A stretch of DNA of 64,000 nucleotides from Parietaria judaica (Eukaryota > Streptophyta > Magnoliopsida > Rosales > Urticaceae): positions 6,417,501-6,481,500 of the forward strand of contig OX940870.1 of assembly GCA_954871525.1 (NCBI GenBank), read 5' to 3'. How positions within the stretch are numbered: position 1 is the first letter of the stretch; each line of letters starts with the position of its first letter. The translations under genes and the position numbers were made by a program. The notes below the pieces were generated by a model. It did not search any database and was not told the origin of the DNA. It saw nothing but the letters and a program-made list of their open reading frames with translations. Shown here in pieces: positions 12,489 to 23,252 of this stretch.

Positions 12489-13440
12489 CTTCGTCACTTT
12501 GTTAAATCACGGACTAGCTACGCTGATTTGGTCATTAACAATTGAAAAAAATGTATTGAGTCATGATCAATTATAGCTATGCTTTAGTTTGTAATTTCAA
12601 TGTAGCAAAAGAGCTTTATGCTCTTGTAGTTTACATGACGAGTTTGTTCGGGAAGATTTAATGTGAGTTTAACATTAGATATTTTTATTCATGGACCATG
12701 CATGATCGACCATGGCAATTGTCAAACCGACTCACAAGATCAATGATAATCAAGTTGTTAAATTTAGAAGCATATGTGATAGTTGATTTACTTATATCAC
12801 ACTTTTGACATTTACTTTAATAAGTGTATACAGTATATATATCATCTTAAATATATATTAGGGTTGGGATTAATATTTATTAAATTTAGCTTTTGCCTTA
12901 ATGCCTCTATATTTTGTCATTGGCTAATTTAGAGTTATTTTTCAGCTTATTAAAATCACCGGGATATGCTTTAGGTGCTGTTTTCAAGTAAAAATGTACT
13001 TCATTTATTCTACCTAGCTAAAAGCTAAAAGTTATAAAAAAAAAAACAGAAACAAAAACAAAAACAAAAACTTTTGGATGAGAGGGAATGATTCGGTACG
13101 TACGTATACTAACGTATTTCCATGTACAGATTAACATGCAAGTTAGCTCAAACTTCGATGCAGATGCATGGTGTTTCCCAATAAATACATGCATGGGTGA
13201 TCGGATCATCCATGCTCTATCTTCTCAAAGACTGAAACTTTGACTAACTCAGAGAGAAATTTCACGCAAACATATTCATATTTTTCAAACATTGATACAA
13301 AACTGAAAAGACATATATCATTTGTCACTCAATATATGCTACTATAGTCTTGACTTCAATGTGTCCCTAGGTTTAGGGGAATATCATTGGCCGACAGCTT
13401 TGGCCCAGCCACGTAAATAATACGTAATTGATCAAATATC

Positions 13441-13487
<47 letters not shown>
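12440..13487. other. IDD downstream region
   Basis: AT-rich, with a (TA)n run just after the stop (about 12458-12484) and another abutting the hAT element (13444-13487). The IDD 3' untranslated region and terminator should lie here; no other gene is seen. Confidence 0.55.
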
Positions 13488-13489
<2 letters not shown>

Positions 13490-13937
13490 AGGTTTAAAAT
13501 GCCGCTTGTCGTTTTCGTTTCGAATTTTTCTTTTTACGGATATATCGCTTGCCGATGGGTATGTCGATGGGCAAATGGTAAAAAAAGGGCATGTCGTTAA
13601 CCGGATTTACCGAATTTTTCGAATGGGCATACCGCTTGCCGATGGATATGCCGACGGATATTCTGTAAAAATTTTTGAGTATTTCCAAATTCCAACCGTA
13701 TTTTTATATGGTATTGAATTATTAATTTCTAAATTACCTATTTAATAAATATGACACATAACCACAAAAACATATTCAAATAATAAATATGACACCATAG
13801 AGTTTAGTACACACTCATCATAAGTTCATAAGTCATAACACACTAATAGTAAAGTCGTAGAGTAAGAAGTACAAACACACATAACCATAGAGTAGTAGAG
13901 TACGGTACACACTGATAAAGACAAAGTGATAGAAAAC

Positions 13938-16811
13938 TCAAAAGAAGCTCGATGAAGGTGGCTGTTGGAAAATGTGAGGCTGCACAGTCTGGTAAGAGCA
14001 GTAATCATACCACGACATCATGGAGGAGTAGTTGGCTACGTACGTCTGAACATGAGATTCGTAGTTGTGCTGGTCTAAACCGACGATCGTGTTGAGAATA
14101 GGGAACTCCACATATTGACGAATCGCTGGACGTTGTATAACTTCACCAGTGGGTGCCCGGATGGCGCCGTCTGACGTACAGAATGACATTACTTCGAATC
14201 TAGATGACAAACTGTCGATATCGGTCGACCGCGGCGGCGAAGGAGACCGCGGCGGTGGTGAAACTGGCGGTGTCGGCGGCGCGCCTAGCCAGAAGCTATC
14301 AAAGTAACGATCAAAGTTTTGGTTCGCATCATAATACTCATCACGTGGCGGCTGGGCACTAGGCGTAGTCTCAAAGAAAGCCGGGTGAAATAACCCATGC
14401 GACGAGGTAGTCGTCCTGCCGTGGGATGATCCACCGTGCGTGCTCACATCACCGTAGTATTCCGCTGTACGGCCATCACCATAGGGGTCTGGGTCTGCGA
14501 CATAACCGCCGGTGATTCCTCCACCTCCTCCTCCGTCATTGGAGCCTTTCGGAGAATCACCTGAATGAGGTAAAGAACCAGTCGGAGATTCGCCGCCCGT
14601 CGGTGAGTTTCCTGTGGATGTACAATCAAATATCTCATCCTCACCTATTCTTGGGTTGACGTGGGTGCGAAGCGTCTCAAGAACGTTTGTGCCCTGCTCC
14701 TCCGCCGCAGCAGCAACCTCGGGATCAGGGTTCCCAAGTTCATCATCGAGGTGTGTCTCTGATACCCACTCCAAAATCTCACGATCGTTGGTAGAACCGG
14801 TATTCTCCATTGCAGCCGCGATCCAATCGAACGGATCAGTGAACTCGGGGTTTTTATGGGCAGCCACAGTATCCCTGATTGTTAACTTGGTGTTGTAGAT
14901 GCACTTCACTAGGTCGGCTATCCTTTTGTACGCCAGCCGATTCCTTTCTTTTGTGTGAACTAGCGCAAAAGTGCTCCAGTTGCGCTCACACGCCGAGGAA
15001 GAAATGGTCTGCGACAAGACCCGGACGGCTAACTTCTGGAGAGTCGGACACTCTCCGCCAAACATGATCCACCAATCGGCTGCAAGAGTGAACTGTAATT
15101 AGAATTCGCCTAAGGCAGATTTACAAAAATTTAGAGCATTATAATATCTTGAAGATTTACCTGGTGCCACGTTATTCCTCGCAGCAATAGCCGTTCTAGA
15201 TCGCATTTCGCCGTTGCACGCTTGAAAGTGAAGCATCTACATAAATAAAAAAGAAAGTAACAAACATGTTAAAATAATCCGAATGGAAAACATTTTAAAT
15301 TCACAAAGTATTCCACGAACCTCGGCGGCCAGAGTCGCGACAGAGTCGTACGGAAACAAGACATCATAAACTTTCGACACCTTCAATTGGCATTTATCTC
15401 GCATCTTGATCTGAGGGTCCCATTGGTGATTGGGATTCAACCAATGGGCAACCTCGTGTAGCGGATGACAGAGTTGGTCCTTCCATCGCCTGTGCACGAT
15501 GTTGACGGCCCAACCCCGGCCTCTGAGGCTCTTGAGCTTACTGTGCAGCAAGTCGTATACCCGGTACACCATGCCCATGGTGGGGTGTATCTCCGAGTCG
15601 GTGAAGCGTAATGCCAAATACATGGGGTCATATATCTGGATACAATTGTCAATGCCCTCCCAAAACTTTGAGGACATTAACAAATCCTCGACAGCTTGCC
15701 CTTTTGCCGTCCTTTTCCAGGAGCTTTCGGCCCACCACGGAGAACTGAACATTTGGCGGAGGCCAGCTTTGTTATCCTTCACACTTTTAACCGTCAGGTA
15801 ATTTGTGGCAAAACGCGTGGCGCCGGGGCGGAGGAGTTCGCATCTCGTCGTCTTCCGCATGTAGTCTAGGACGATGGTGCGGTTATAAATGAACTTCACA
15901 ATCGACCTTGCCTGGTCCACCGGGATCTTGATGAGGTCACGTTTCCCAAGGTCCTCAAACATGAGGTCCATGCAATGGGAAGCACATGGGGTCCAGTAGA
16001 TGTGGAATTTTTTCATCAATAACTTACCGGCTTTTACGTAAGCCGATCCGTTATCAGTAACGAGCTGGACTACGTTCGCAGGACCGACCTCGTGTATGAC
16101 TTCCTTCAAGACCTGGAAGAGGTACTCTGAGTTCTTGATCTTGTCTGAAGCGTTGATGGACTTCAGGAAGACCGTTTTCCCCGCCGAGTAGACCATGATG
16201 TTAATGATCGAAAGGTTGGTTGGACCCGTCCAACCGTCTGACATGACGGTGCACCCTTTTTCTGCCCAAATCTTTCGAGCCTCTTCTATCATCCGATCGG
16301 CAGCCGCCACCTCTAAGGGCAAATACTTCTCTGAAATTCCGTAGGGCGTGGGCATAGGACAACCTGGACCTGCTTCTGCGATGCTATCCGTCATATTCAA
16401 GAAGTGTGGCGACTTCGCTTTTCTGAACGACACGCCTTCGTGAATAAAGAACTTACTCACGTTATGGCACACTCGGTCAATCATTTGGGGGAGAATCATT
16501 GACGGCAACTTCTTTTGTTTCGACTTATCCTTCTTCAAGTGTGAGAAGGACGACGGAATCACCGGCGATGAGGTCGGTCGAGAGGATGACGAGTCACCTG
16601 GCACAGCGCCTGCGACGTGCGGGCATTGTTCCAAAAGGAATCTTTCGGCTGCCGCTTGTCGTCTAGCTTTATTTTTTATGCGCGTAATCGCGTTCTCCGT
16701 GGCCTCATCCTCTGAATCTATTTCATCTCGTATCTCCTGATATCTCTCGTACACCTCGGCCGGGACCCCTGCAAGGTTGGAGCGTATCTGGCGCCTAACA
16801 ATCTCTTCCAT
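13938..16811 (-). CDS. hAT transposase (DUF659 and hATC domains), 5' end disrupted
   Basis: Cut-and-paste transposase of the hAT superfamily. Three exons fit: 16811-15321, 15236-15161 and 15079-13938, giving about 902 codons. The first exon carries a DUF659-like core (MSDGWTGPTNLSIINI, VQLVTDNGSAYVKAG, WTPCASHCMDLM). The last begins ADWWIMFGG and carries the C-terminal dimerisation motif SSSACERNWSTFALVHTKER, followed by a low-complexity Gly/Ser/Pro tail. A BED-type zinc-finger frame (FQCNYCGHVIKGGG, then HH) starts at an ATG at 17046 but is out of frame by one base. A 10-base A run (16915-16906) leads to a stop at 16902-16900, and a TGA in the main frame lies at 16838-16836. The copy is therefore probably inactive unless the run is a sequencing error and an unseen intron removes the TGA. 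Confidence 0.85.
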
Positions 16812-16835
16812 CTTGTTATCATTCTCTTTTTTCTC

Positions 16836-17046
16836 TCAAAACTTCCCGAGAACGCCCCGACAAATGTCTCTCGCCTCAGGCGGTGCATTTGGGCACGGTC
16901 TAGTGTTTTTTTTTTGGATCGTTCCCCGCGATGTGGTGTTTCATCCGCGTGATGCCACCACCCTTTATCACATGTCCACAATAATTACATTGGAATCCAG
17001 CGCCAACTGGAGTACAATGCTCCCTGGCGGGATCAACGGGTGGCAT
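16836..17046 (-). pseudogene. Broken BED zinc-finger N-terminus of the hAT transposase
   Basis: From the ATG at 17046 the frame encodes a BED-like finger: Cys-x2-Cys in FQCNYCGH and a His pair in MKHHIAGN. The frame is lost at the ten-base A tract 16915-16906. The downstream sequence of family-like character (TRPCPNAPPEARDIC) resumes one base out of register and meets TGA at 16838-16836 before the Met at 16811. Confidence 0.7.
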
Positions 17047-17904
17047 ATCTCAATTCTCACCTATAATTAATAATCAAGATTACAAACAATTATATTCAAA
17101 AATCGAATAACCAATTTCACTTAATCAATCAATTCATTAAAATTTAAAATGAATCAATAAACTTAATTAATTAATCAAGCATTCAAATCTAACATAATAA
17201 AAGATTAAAACATAATCTAACATGTTAAAATTAGTAACTAAATTGAACAACAAGTTTATGAATCAATCTAACATAATAACAAATTGAACAAATGAAATTT
17301 ATAATCATAAGTTGAACAAATTCAACAAGAACACAAACATTCATACAAGATTTAACATGACATATCAAAATCGATTTTCAACAATTAAAATCTTAAAAAC
17401 GTACTAATATAAGTAAATAGAGTAGTTTACCTCATATTAATCAATATATCCACAAGTCATTACTCTAAAATCAAGCCCAAAGAAAAAAAACCCTCAAAAA
17501 TCGGAACCCTAATCTAATTAAAATCTAAAACGAAATTTGGTAAAAAATACAAGCAAACGATCGGATTTCGAATGGAATACCTCTCACAAGTTGGCGAAAA
17601 AATGGAAGATCTGGCGAGCGAGGGTGGGAAGTCGGGTGGAAAGTCGAGAGGAAATGGGCATGCGAGGCACTCTGTCGGCGAGAAATGGGAAAGATGAGAA
17701 AACCCTAGCTTTTACCGAATTTCGAAGCTCATTTCGTCGTTTTACAGCATAAAAACGACAAGAGGCATGCAAAACGAAAGTCGTTCAGAATTTCCCGAAA
17801 AATGGTAAAACGACAGCGAAACGGTAGGGTTGTCGTTTCGGTGTTCTCTGCAAAACGAAAGCCGACCCGAATTTCGACCGAAATTCCCGAAATTTGACAC
17901 CTTG

Positions 17905-17960
17905 AATTATATATGAATAAATGTATCATAAGTGTGTATATACGCATTACGCATTACGTG

Positions 17961-17991
<31 letters not shown>

Positions 17992-18147
17992 AGGCGCGTG
18001 CAGAGGCAGTGTATAATGTTAATTTGCATCCCATGCTCACGTGCATTATCATGGCGATACAATCAAATTTTAAAGCCATTACGTCCTGATCTTGGGATAT
18101 ATATATGAGTAAGACAACGATATTTAATTATATTTATATATATATGA
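17905..18147. other. Spacer between hAT element and solo LTR
   Basis: AT-rich with (TA)n and TATG runs near 17958-17990. Nothing else is seen. Confidence 0.5.
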
Positions 18148-18821
18148 TGTTGGGGATTTCACCCAGCAACCCGATGCAAATATCGATGAGCACGAACAAA
18201 TGCGGAATAACACGATTGAATTGGACGACAAAGACTAACACTTTATTGATCACGATAACGTTTGAATTACACAACCGGTTACAAAAGACTCGATCTTGTC
18301 TAGAAGATGATCTTCCCGTTGAATTCAAACTCACAGCTCCTTTCACAGCTTCCTCCGATGACTCCACCGTACGTTATCCGATGTCGAGATGACCTTCGTC
18401 TTCCAGCGTTCTTCACGGTAATCGGAGATGAATCAGACCCAGAGAACGCCGGCGATCAGTGCCACGGTGTGAACGAACCCCTTCTGACGCCGCGAAGAAG
18501 CTCCGACAGATCCCCAGAGTGTGCTCCTCTGTCTGCCGTTCCCGAGACTTCCCTCTCCGTACTCCGTCGTCACCTTCGTCGTCGTATCCACCGTCTGACT
18601 CGCCTGAGAAGCTCTGTCTCTCAAGAACTCTCTCTTCTTGATTCTCTCTCTCTTTGCTGTATGGTATGGTCTCTTCTAACCGCTCTACGAGCTTTGCTTA
18701 TATAGCCGTTGGCTCATCTTTACCGTCCCCGGATGGTGACTGAATGTCATCACCCGATAGGCTCCTTATCTTTAAGTGACTGTGACACACATGATCTTGT
18801 GTCACCGATGGGTGATCAACA
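18148..18821 (-). mobile_element. Solo copia LTR with intact 5-bp target duplication
   Basis: 674 bp with inverted ends TGTTG...CAACA, flanked by TATGA at 18143-18147 and 18822-18826. The sequence matches the LTR at 20656-21326 closely. No internal retrotransposon domain adjoins it, so it is a solo LTR left by recombination. Orientation is taken from the related copy, whose RNase H lies on the minus strand. Confidence 0.93.
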
Positions 18822-19289
18822 TATGATATCTTATACTTGGCAGATCAGTATTCACTGGTTAGTACAAACATGGATATATAAGAAAACGGTAAATAATTTC
18901 GAAGTCCAACGCGAAGACTATATAATGAAGGAATATTGCTACATCACCAAATTACTTATAATATATAAGTGAGCTGGTGGTAACCGGTAACAGTGACGGA
19001 GTTACATGTGCACCACTAGGTACACGTGTATACGTTCACTTAAAAAATTCTTTATTCTTTATTGTTGTTGTTTTGAAAATATGGAAGGGCCTTGTTAAAA
19101 CTCTACGAGTCTCCTGAAAGGGTGTAACTCGTGCGAGGAAAGAGCGTACGTCCAAACACTATCATTAAATTTTATTAACCTGAGCTTCCTGGATAAAGAT
19201 TGGATAATCCTCATAACGAGTAAAACCCGAAGCTACCACTATTACAAGCCCAACTACGTAAGTGATAAGCGACAAATTAGTGTTTCGAG
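18822..19289. other. Spacer without a gene
   Basis: About 470 bp. A GC-richer part around 19080-19150 resembles retrotransposon-type repeat DNA but has no coding potential that I can support. Confidence 0.4.
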
Positions 19290-19490
19290 CATAGGCGGAA
19301 GCACGTGTATTACGAGGGGGGCAATAGCACACCCCCCCCCCCTAATTTTCTATATTTGCACTTTTTAACCCTTAAATTTTCTGTTTTTGTAAGTTTTTAG
19401 TGCTAAATTTTTAAAAACTACATATTAGCCCCTCCTTAAAAAAAAAAAATTTAACCAGCCCCCTATGATTAAATCTTAGTTCCGCCACTG
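19290..19490. mobile_element. Small non-autonomous hAT element (CAGTGGCGGA type)
   Basis: 201 bp beginning CATAGGCGGAAGC and ending TTCCGCCACTG, i.e. eroded CAGTGGCGGA-type inverted ends. The 8-bp target duplication GTTTCGAG is perfect (19282-19289 and 19491-19498). It contains a C homopolymer near 19332-19344 and A/T runs. Confidence 0.85.
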
Positions 19491-19498
19491 GTTTCGAG

Positions 19499-20655
19499 GG
19501 CTCAAATGAAATTTAACAAAATAAAATAATAGTTTTTATTAATTAATTGTGATTAAGGAAAAATAAAAATAGATCTTTTGTGGTTTAGGAGTAAAACATG
19601 ATCGGAATATGAGATTTTAGATTTTTATCCATTCTTGACCCGATAAATACAATACTTCCAAATGTAATATTATATTCTTATGATTTTAATAGTCGCTTCA
19701 ATACAGTTCTTCATAGTTTTTTTATTTATATACTTGAAAAAAAAAATCGACCAAAAATATATTTTGTGCTCCGCTTTAAATGAAAGTCTGGCTACGCCAC
19801 CAGCTCGCAATTCCGCGTTCAGGAAAATAAGTTATTTGGCTAAAGAAAATCATGTCAATTTGGTACCAATATATCATGTATTTTTGTCTAGTAGAATGAA
19901 TATTACTACAGACCTATGAATTTGTAATTGTATATCAAAATCTTCGTTTTATATCCATTTTCCCGTAAATTTATTAATATATATAACAAATCATAAAGTA
20001 TATGGTAAACTGCGACTAATGTACCAAATTTATTAATATATGTAATAAATCATAAAATATAAGGTAAACTTTATTCCATTACTTGACGGAAAACACGATA
20101 CATATCTGTCAATTTTATGAACAATATAAAAAGGTGCATGAGCATCTCCGCAAGTGAGGGTATTGCTATATAAAAATGAAAATTTTCCACGTACGGGAGA
20201 AAATTTATAAAGAGTAGGAGGTAACACAAATTGACGAAAATGAAGTATTCGAGAGGTATTGGCAATTTACTTTTTGGCTTCTTAGTGAAAATAGAGGGAA
20301 GAAAGCTTACATATATCTTATTATCTTCAATGAAGGGTTAATAATAAAGCAAGTGCATAATATTTTGATTTTTGTTGTTTGTTGTGGTATGATTTTTTTT
20401 TTCTTGTCAAAGTTTCTAATGTTTCCAGTTTTTATTAATTTTTTCTTAAATTTTTGCAGCACCAGATTTATTTTAAATTTTTTTCTAAGCGGCACGTGTC
20501 TAGGACTTAATGACACATCTAAAATTTTGTTAGATTGAATGAAAAAAGTGAAAAAATTTCTTGACGGAAACAAAATAGTGGACATTGAAAATATTGTTGA
20601 CGTGGATCTTTACTTAACCATCGTAGACTTAAGAAAACCTAGCTGAATTTATATG
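19499..20655. other. AT-rich spacer without a gene
   Basis: About 1.15 kb with poly-T and poly-A runs. Direct copies of a segment containing TTTATTAATATATnTAA(C/T)AAATCATAAA lie at about 19968-20000 and 20028-20058. No gene is seen. Confidence 0.45.
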
Positions 20656-21900
20656 TGTTGGGGATTTCACCCAGCAACCCGATACGAATATCGATGACCA
20701 CGAACAAATGCGGAATAACACGATTGAATTGGACGACAAAGACTAACGCTTTATTGATCACGATGATGTTTGAATTACACAACCGGTTACAAAAGACTCG
20801 ATCTTTCACGAAGATGATCTTCCCGTTGAATTCAAACTCACAGCTCCTTTACAGCTCCCTCCGATGACTCCACTGTACGCTATACGATGTCGAGATGACC
20901 TTCGTCTTCCAGCGCTCTTCACGGTGATCGGAGATGAACCAGACCCAGAGAACGCCGGCGATCAGAACCCCGGTGCGAACGAACCCCTTTGACGCCGCGA
21001 AGAAGCTCCGACAGATCCCCAGAGTGTGCTCCTCTGTCTGTCGTTCCCGAGCCTTCCCTCTCCGTACTCCGTCGTCACCTTCGTCGTCGTAACCACCGTC
21101 TGACTCGCCTGAGAAGCTCTGTCTCTCAAGAACTCTCTCTTCTTGATTTTCTCTCTCTTTGCTGTATGGTCTGGTTACTTCTAACCGCTCTATGAGCTTT
21201 ACTTATATAGCCGTTAGCTCATCGTTATCGTCCCCGGATGGTGACTGAATGTCATCGCCCGATAGGCTCCTTATCTTTAAGTGACTGTGACACACATGAT
21301 CTTGTGTCACCGATGGGTGATCAACAATCTCCAACTTGTGTCATCGTCGCTTATTGATAATTTGCCCCTGTCCTCGAGCTTAGGCGCTCGATCCACCCTT
21401 ATCCTTCGGCTCTGGTTGGGTATCACCAACCCCGAGCTGAACCAAGCTCTGTTCGAACTTGCCGACCGGAATCACCTTAGTGATCATGTCCGCCGGGTTC
21501 TCATCGGTTCCGATCTTGAGAACCTTCATCGTATTCAACTCTACGATGTCCTTGACGAAGTGCAGCCTAATGTCGATATGCTTGGTCCTCTCGTGATACA
21601 TCTGATTCTTACACAAGTGTATCGCGGACTGGCTGTCGCAGTGAAGGTCGAAGGACCTTTGCTCGAATCCTAGCTCTGTGAGAAGCCCTTTCAGCCAGAG
21701 CCCTTCCTTAGCAGCCTCAGTGATTGCCACGTATTCAGCCTCTGTGGTCGATAAGGCCACGATGTGCTGAAGCGATGCCTTCCAGCTGACTAGATTCCCG
21801 AACAACTTGAAGTTGTATCCGGTGAGAGATCTTCGCTTGTCGAGGTCTCCTGCATAATCTGAGTCAACGAAGCCTTGAATCACTGATTCCTTCGTCTCAT
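20656..21900 (-). mobile_element. Truncated copia retrotransposon (RNase H plus 3' LTR)
   Basis: Read on the minus strand: an RNase H fragment (about 21900-21380), a purine-rich AGTTGGAGAT before the LTR, then a 671-bp LTR (21326-20656) with TGTTG...CAACA ends. Gag, protease, integrase and reverse transcriptase are missing; the element stops abruptly near 21900. The LTR is the same family as the solo LTR 1.8 kb to the left. Confidence 0.9.
21380..21883 (-). pseudogene. Copia polyprotein C-terminus (RNase H fragment)
   Basis: The frame encodes [20 protein letters not shown], then [26 protein letters not shown] and [16 protein letters not shown], diagnostic of the RNase H domain of Ty1/copia elements. 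The frame extends a few codons upstream to about 21900 and is then lost. The GTG at 21883 is not a real start. Confidence 0.92.
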
Positions 21901-22065
21901 ATTGTATACACTACATTTTTATCTAGGAACTTTTATATATATTCGGGTGATCAAAATTCATACTGCAAATACACACAGCCATATTGTTGATCACCCATCG
22001 GTGACCCAAGATCATGTGTATACACTACATTTTCATCTAGGAACTTTTATATATATTCGGCCCTC
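21901..22065. repeat. Duplicated 45-bp segment around an inverted LTR scrap
   Basis: GTATACACTACATTTT(T/C)ATC and the following AGGAACTTTTATATATATTCGG occur at about 21904-21948 and again at 22018-22062. Between them is TTGTTGATCACCCATCGGTG plus about 15 more bases (from 21983), the edge of the neighbouring copia LTR in opposite orientation. Confidence 0.75.
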
Positions 22066-22900
22066 GATAGTTGACTACTTCATTTTTATTTTGTTGATAC
22101 TGTGATAGTACAATCGAATGAGACAAGAGAATTCGACAGGCAAAGTAAGAACAATAATGATTCAAAAATGCTAAATTCGGATCTTTTGCTCCATGTCTTT
22201 GGATGCCTTTATAGGGCCTTCGTTCTCTCTACTATTCCCTAGTTGTTGGGCTTTAGTGGGCTCATATATGCCCTCATGGGTTGCCACATGGTTGGGAGAA
22301 TAGATCTATTGACAATTGAAAGTTTGAAAGTGTAACAGTTTGAATAGGTTCCCAATTATACTTGGTTAGCTCGTAGGAACGTGAAAAAATATGAGTTTGA
22401 TCCCTTCCTAAACATGACAACCACTTTGTGGTACTAATGCCTTTTCGGTTGAAAAAGAGGATTGTCGGGGGTATTGGGCCAGATTTCGGGCCCAATCCGT
22501 TCATTTGGTTGAAGCTTTGCCTTTAACAATTATTTAATTGAATGATTATTCAATTAATTTGGTTACATGAAAATGTGACCATGTCATATTGCAATTCGCA
22601 CATTTCTTGGGCTCGATTAATTTGTAATTAATTGTCCCGCATTATCATAAAATAGGATAGAATTTTAATGTCATTACATGATATGTCGTTTGTCAAGAAT
22701 TGATAGAAACGTCCATTAACAAATTTTAGCCATAAAAAAGTATCGGATTATGTCAATTGATAAAACCAAAATATTAGGTCTTTCCGTCGTTACTAGACTT
22801 AGAGAATCACTTTCTCTAAAAGAAGTGGTCATAAACGACAACAATTAGACACGAACTGTGCAAACGACAGGAATTCTCATATGCAGGAATCAAACGACGC
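22066..22900. other. Repeat-like upstream region of FTSH4
   Basis: Non-coding. The part at 22085-22510 begins TGTTGATACTGTG and reaches TTTAACA, with a TATA-like AAGGCCCTATAAAGG read on the minus strand, so it may be another decayed LTR; no target duplication was found. The FTSH4 promoter should lie in the last few hundred bases. Confidence 0.35.
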
Positions 22901-23080
22901 GACGTAACTTAAAAAAAATAAAAAAAATTCTTCAAGGGCATCGATGACATTTCATTTCGAAAAAGCACAGCCCGTGGATTAAATTCCCAAAAAAAAACAA
23001 AAGAAGAGAGAAAACGAGCAAAATTTGTATGTTCCTTGTAATATCGCCTGCATACGACAATCGAAGATATCAGCCTATTG

Positions 23081-23081
<1 letters not shown>

Positions 23082-23115
<34 letters not shown>
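23082..23115. repeat. (TC)n tract in the FTSH4 leader
   Basis: TC dinucleotide run about 140 bp upstream of the FTSH4 start codon, within the probable 5' leader. Confidence 0.8.
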
Positions 23116-23116
<1 letters not shown>

Positions 23117-23252
23117 ACTCTTCTCGCGAACACTGGTTTTTTTTCCCAACCAATCACACCGATAAAGGAAGGAGCTTTCCTTTTCAGAGAGAAGAGCGAG
23201 CTCCGACGAGTGAGAGGACGCGTGGTTGATTGTGAGCTACGACTTTTGAGCG

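Larger units (their letters stand above)
13488..17904 (-). mobile_element. hAT DNA transposon with transposase gene
   Basis: 4417 bp bounded by short inverted ends: CAAGGTTTAAAATGCCG at the left and, read inward from the right, CAAGGTGTCAAATTTCGG. The flanks ATATATAT and AATTATAT agree at six of eight positions, fitting a worn 8-bp duplication in a TA microsatellite. The transposase is on the minus strand at 13938-16811. Both ends carry GTCGTTTT/AAAACGACA-type subterminal repeats. About 850 bp of non-coding DNA lies 5' of the transposase start. Confidence 0.85.

Noticed and set aside
13444..13745. 105-codon frame starting in a TA repeat
   Set aside because: It is the translated microsatellite plus the left end of the hAT element, with no protein character.
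18307..18705. 132-codon frame near the FTSH4 upstream side
   Set aside because: It lies entirely within the copia LTR; the sister LTR at 20656-21326 has a related but broken frame.
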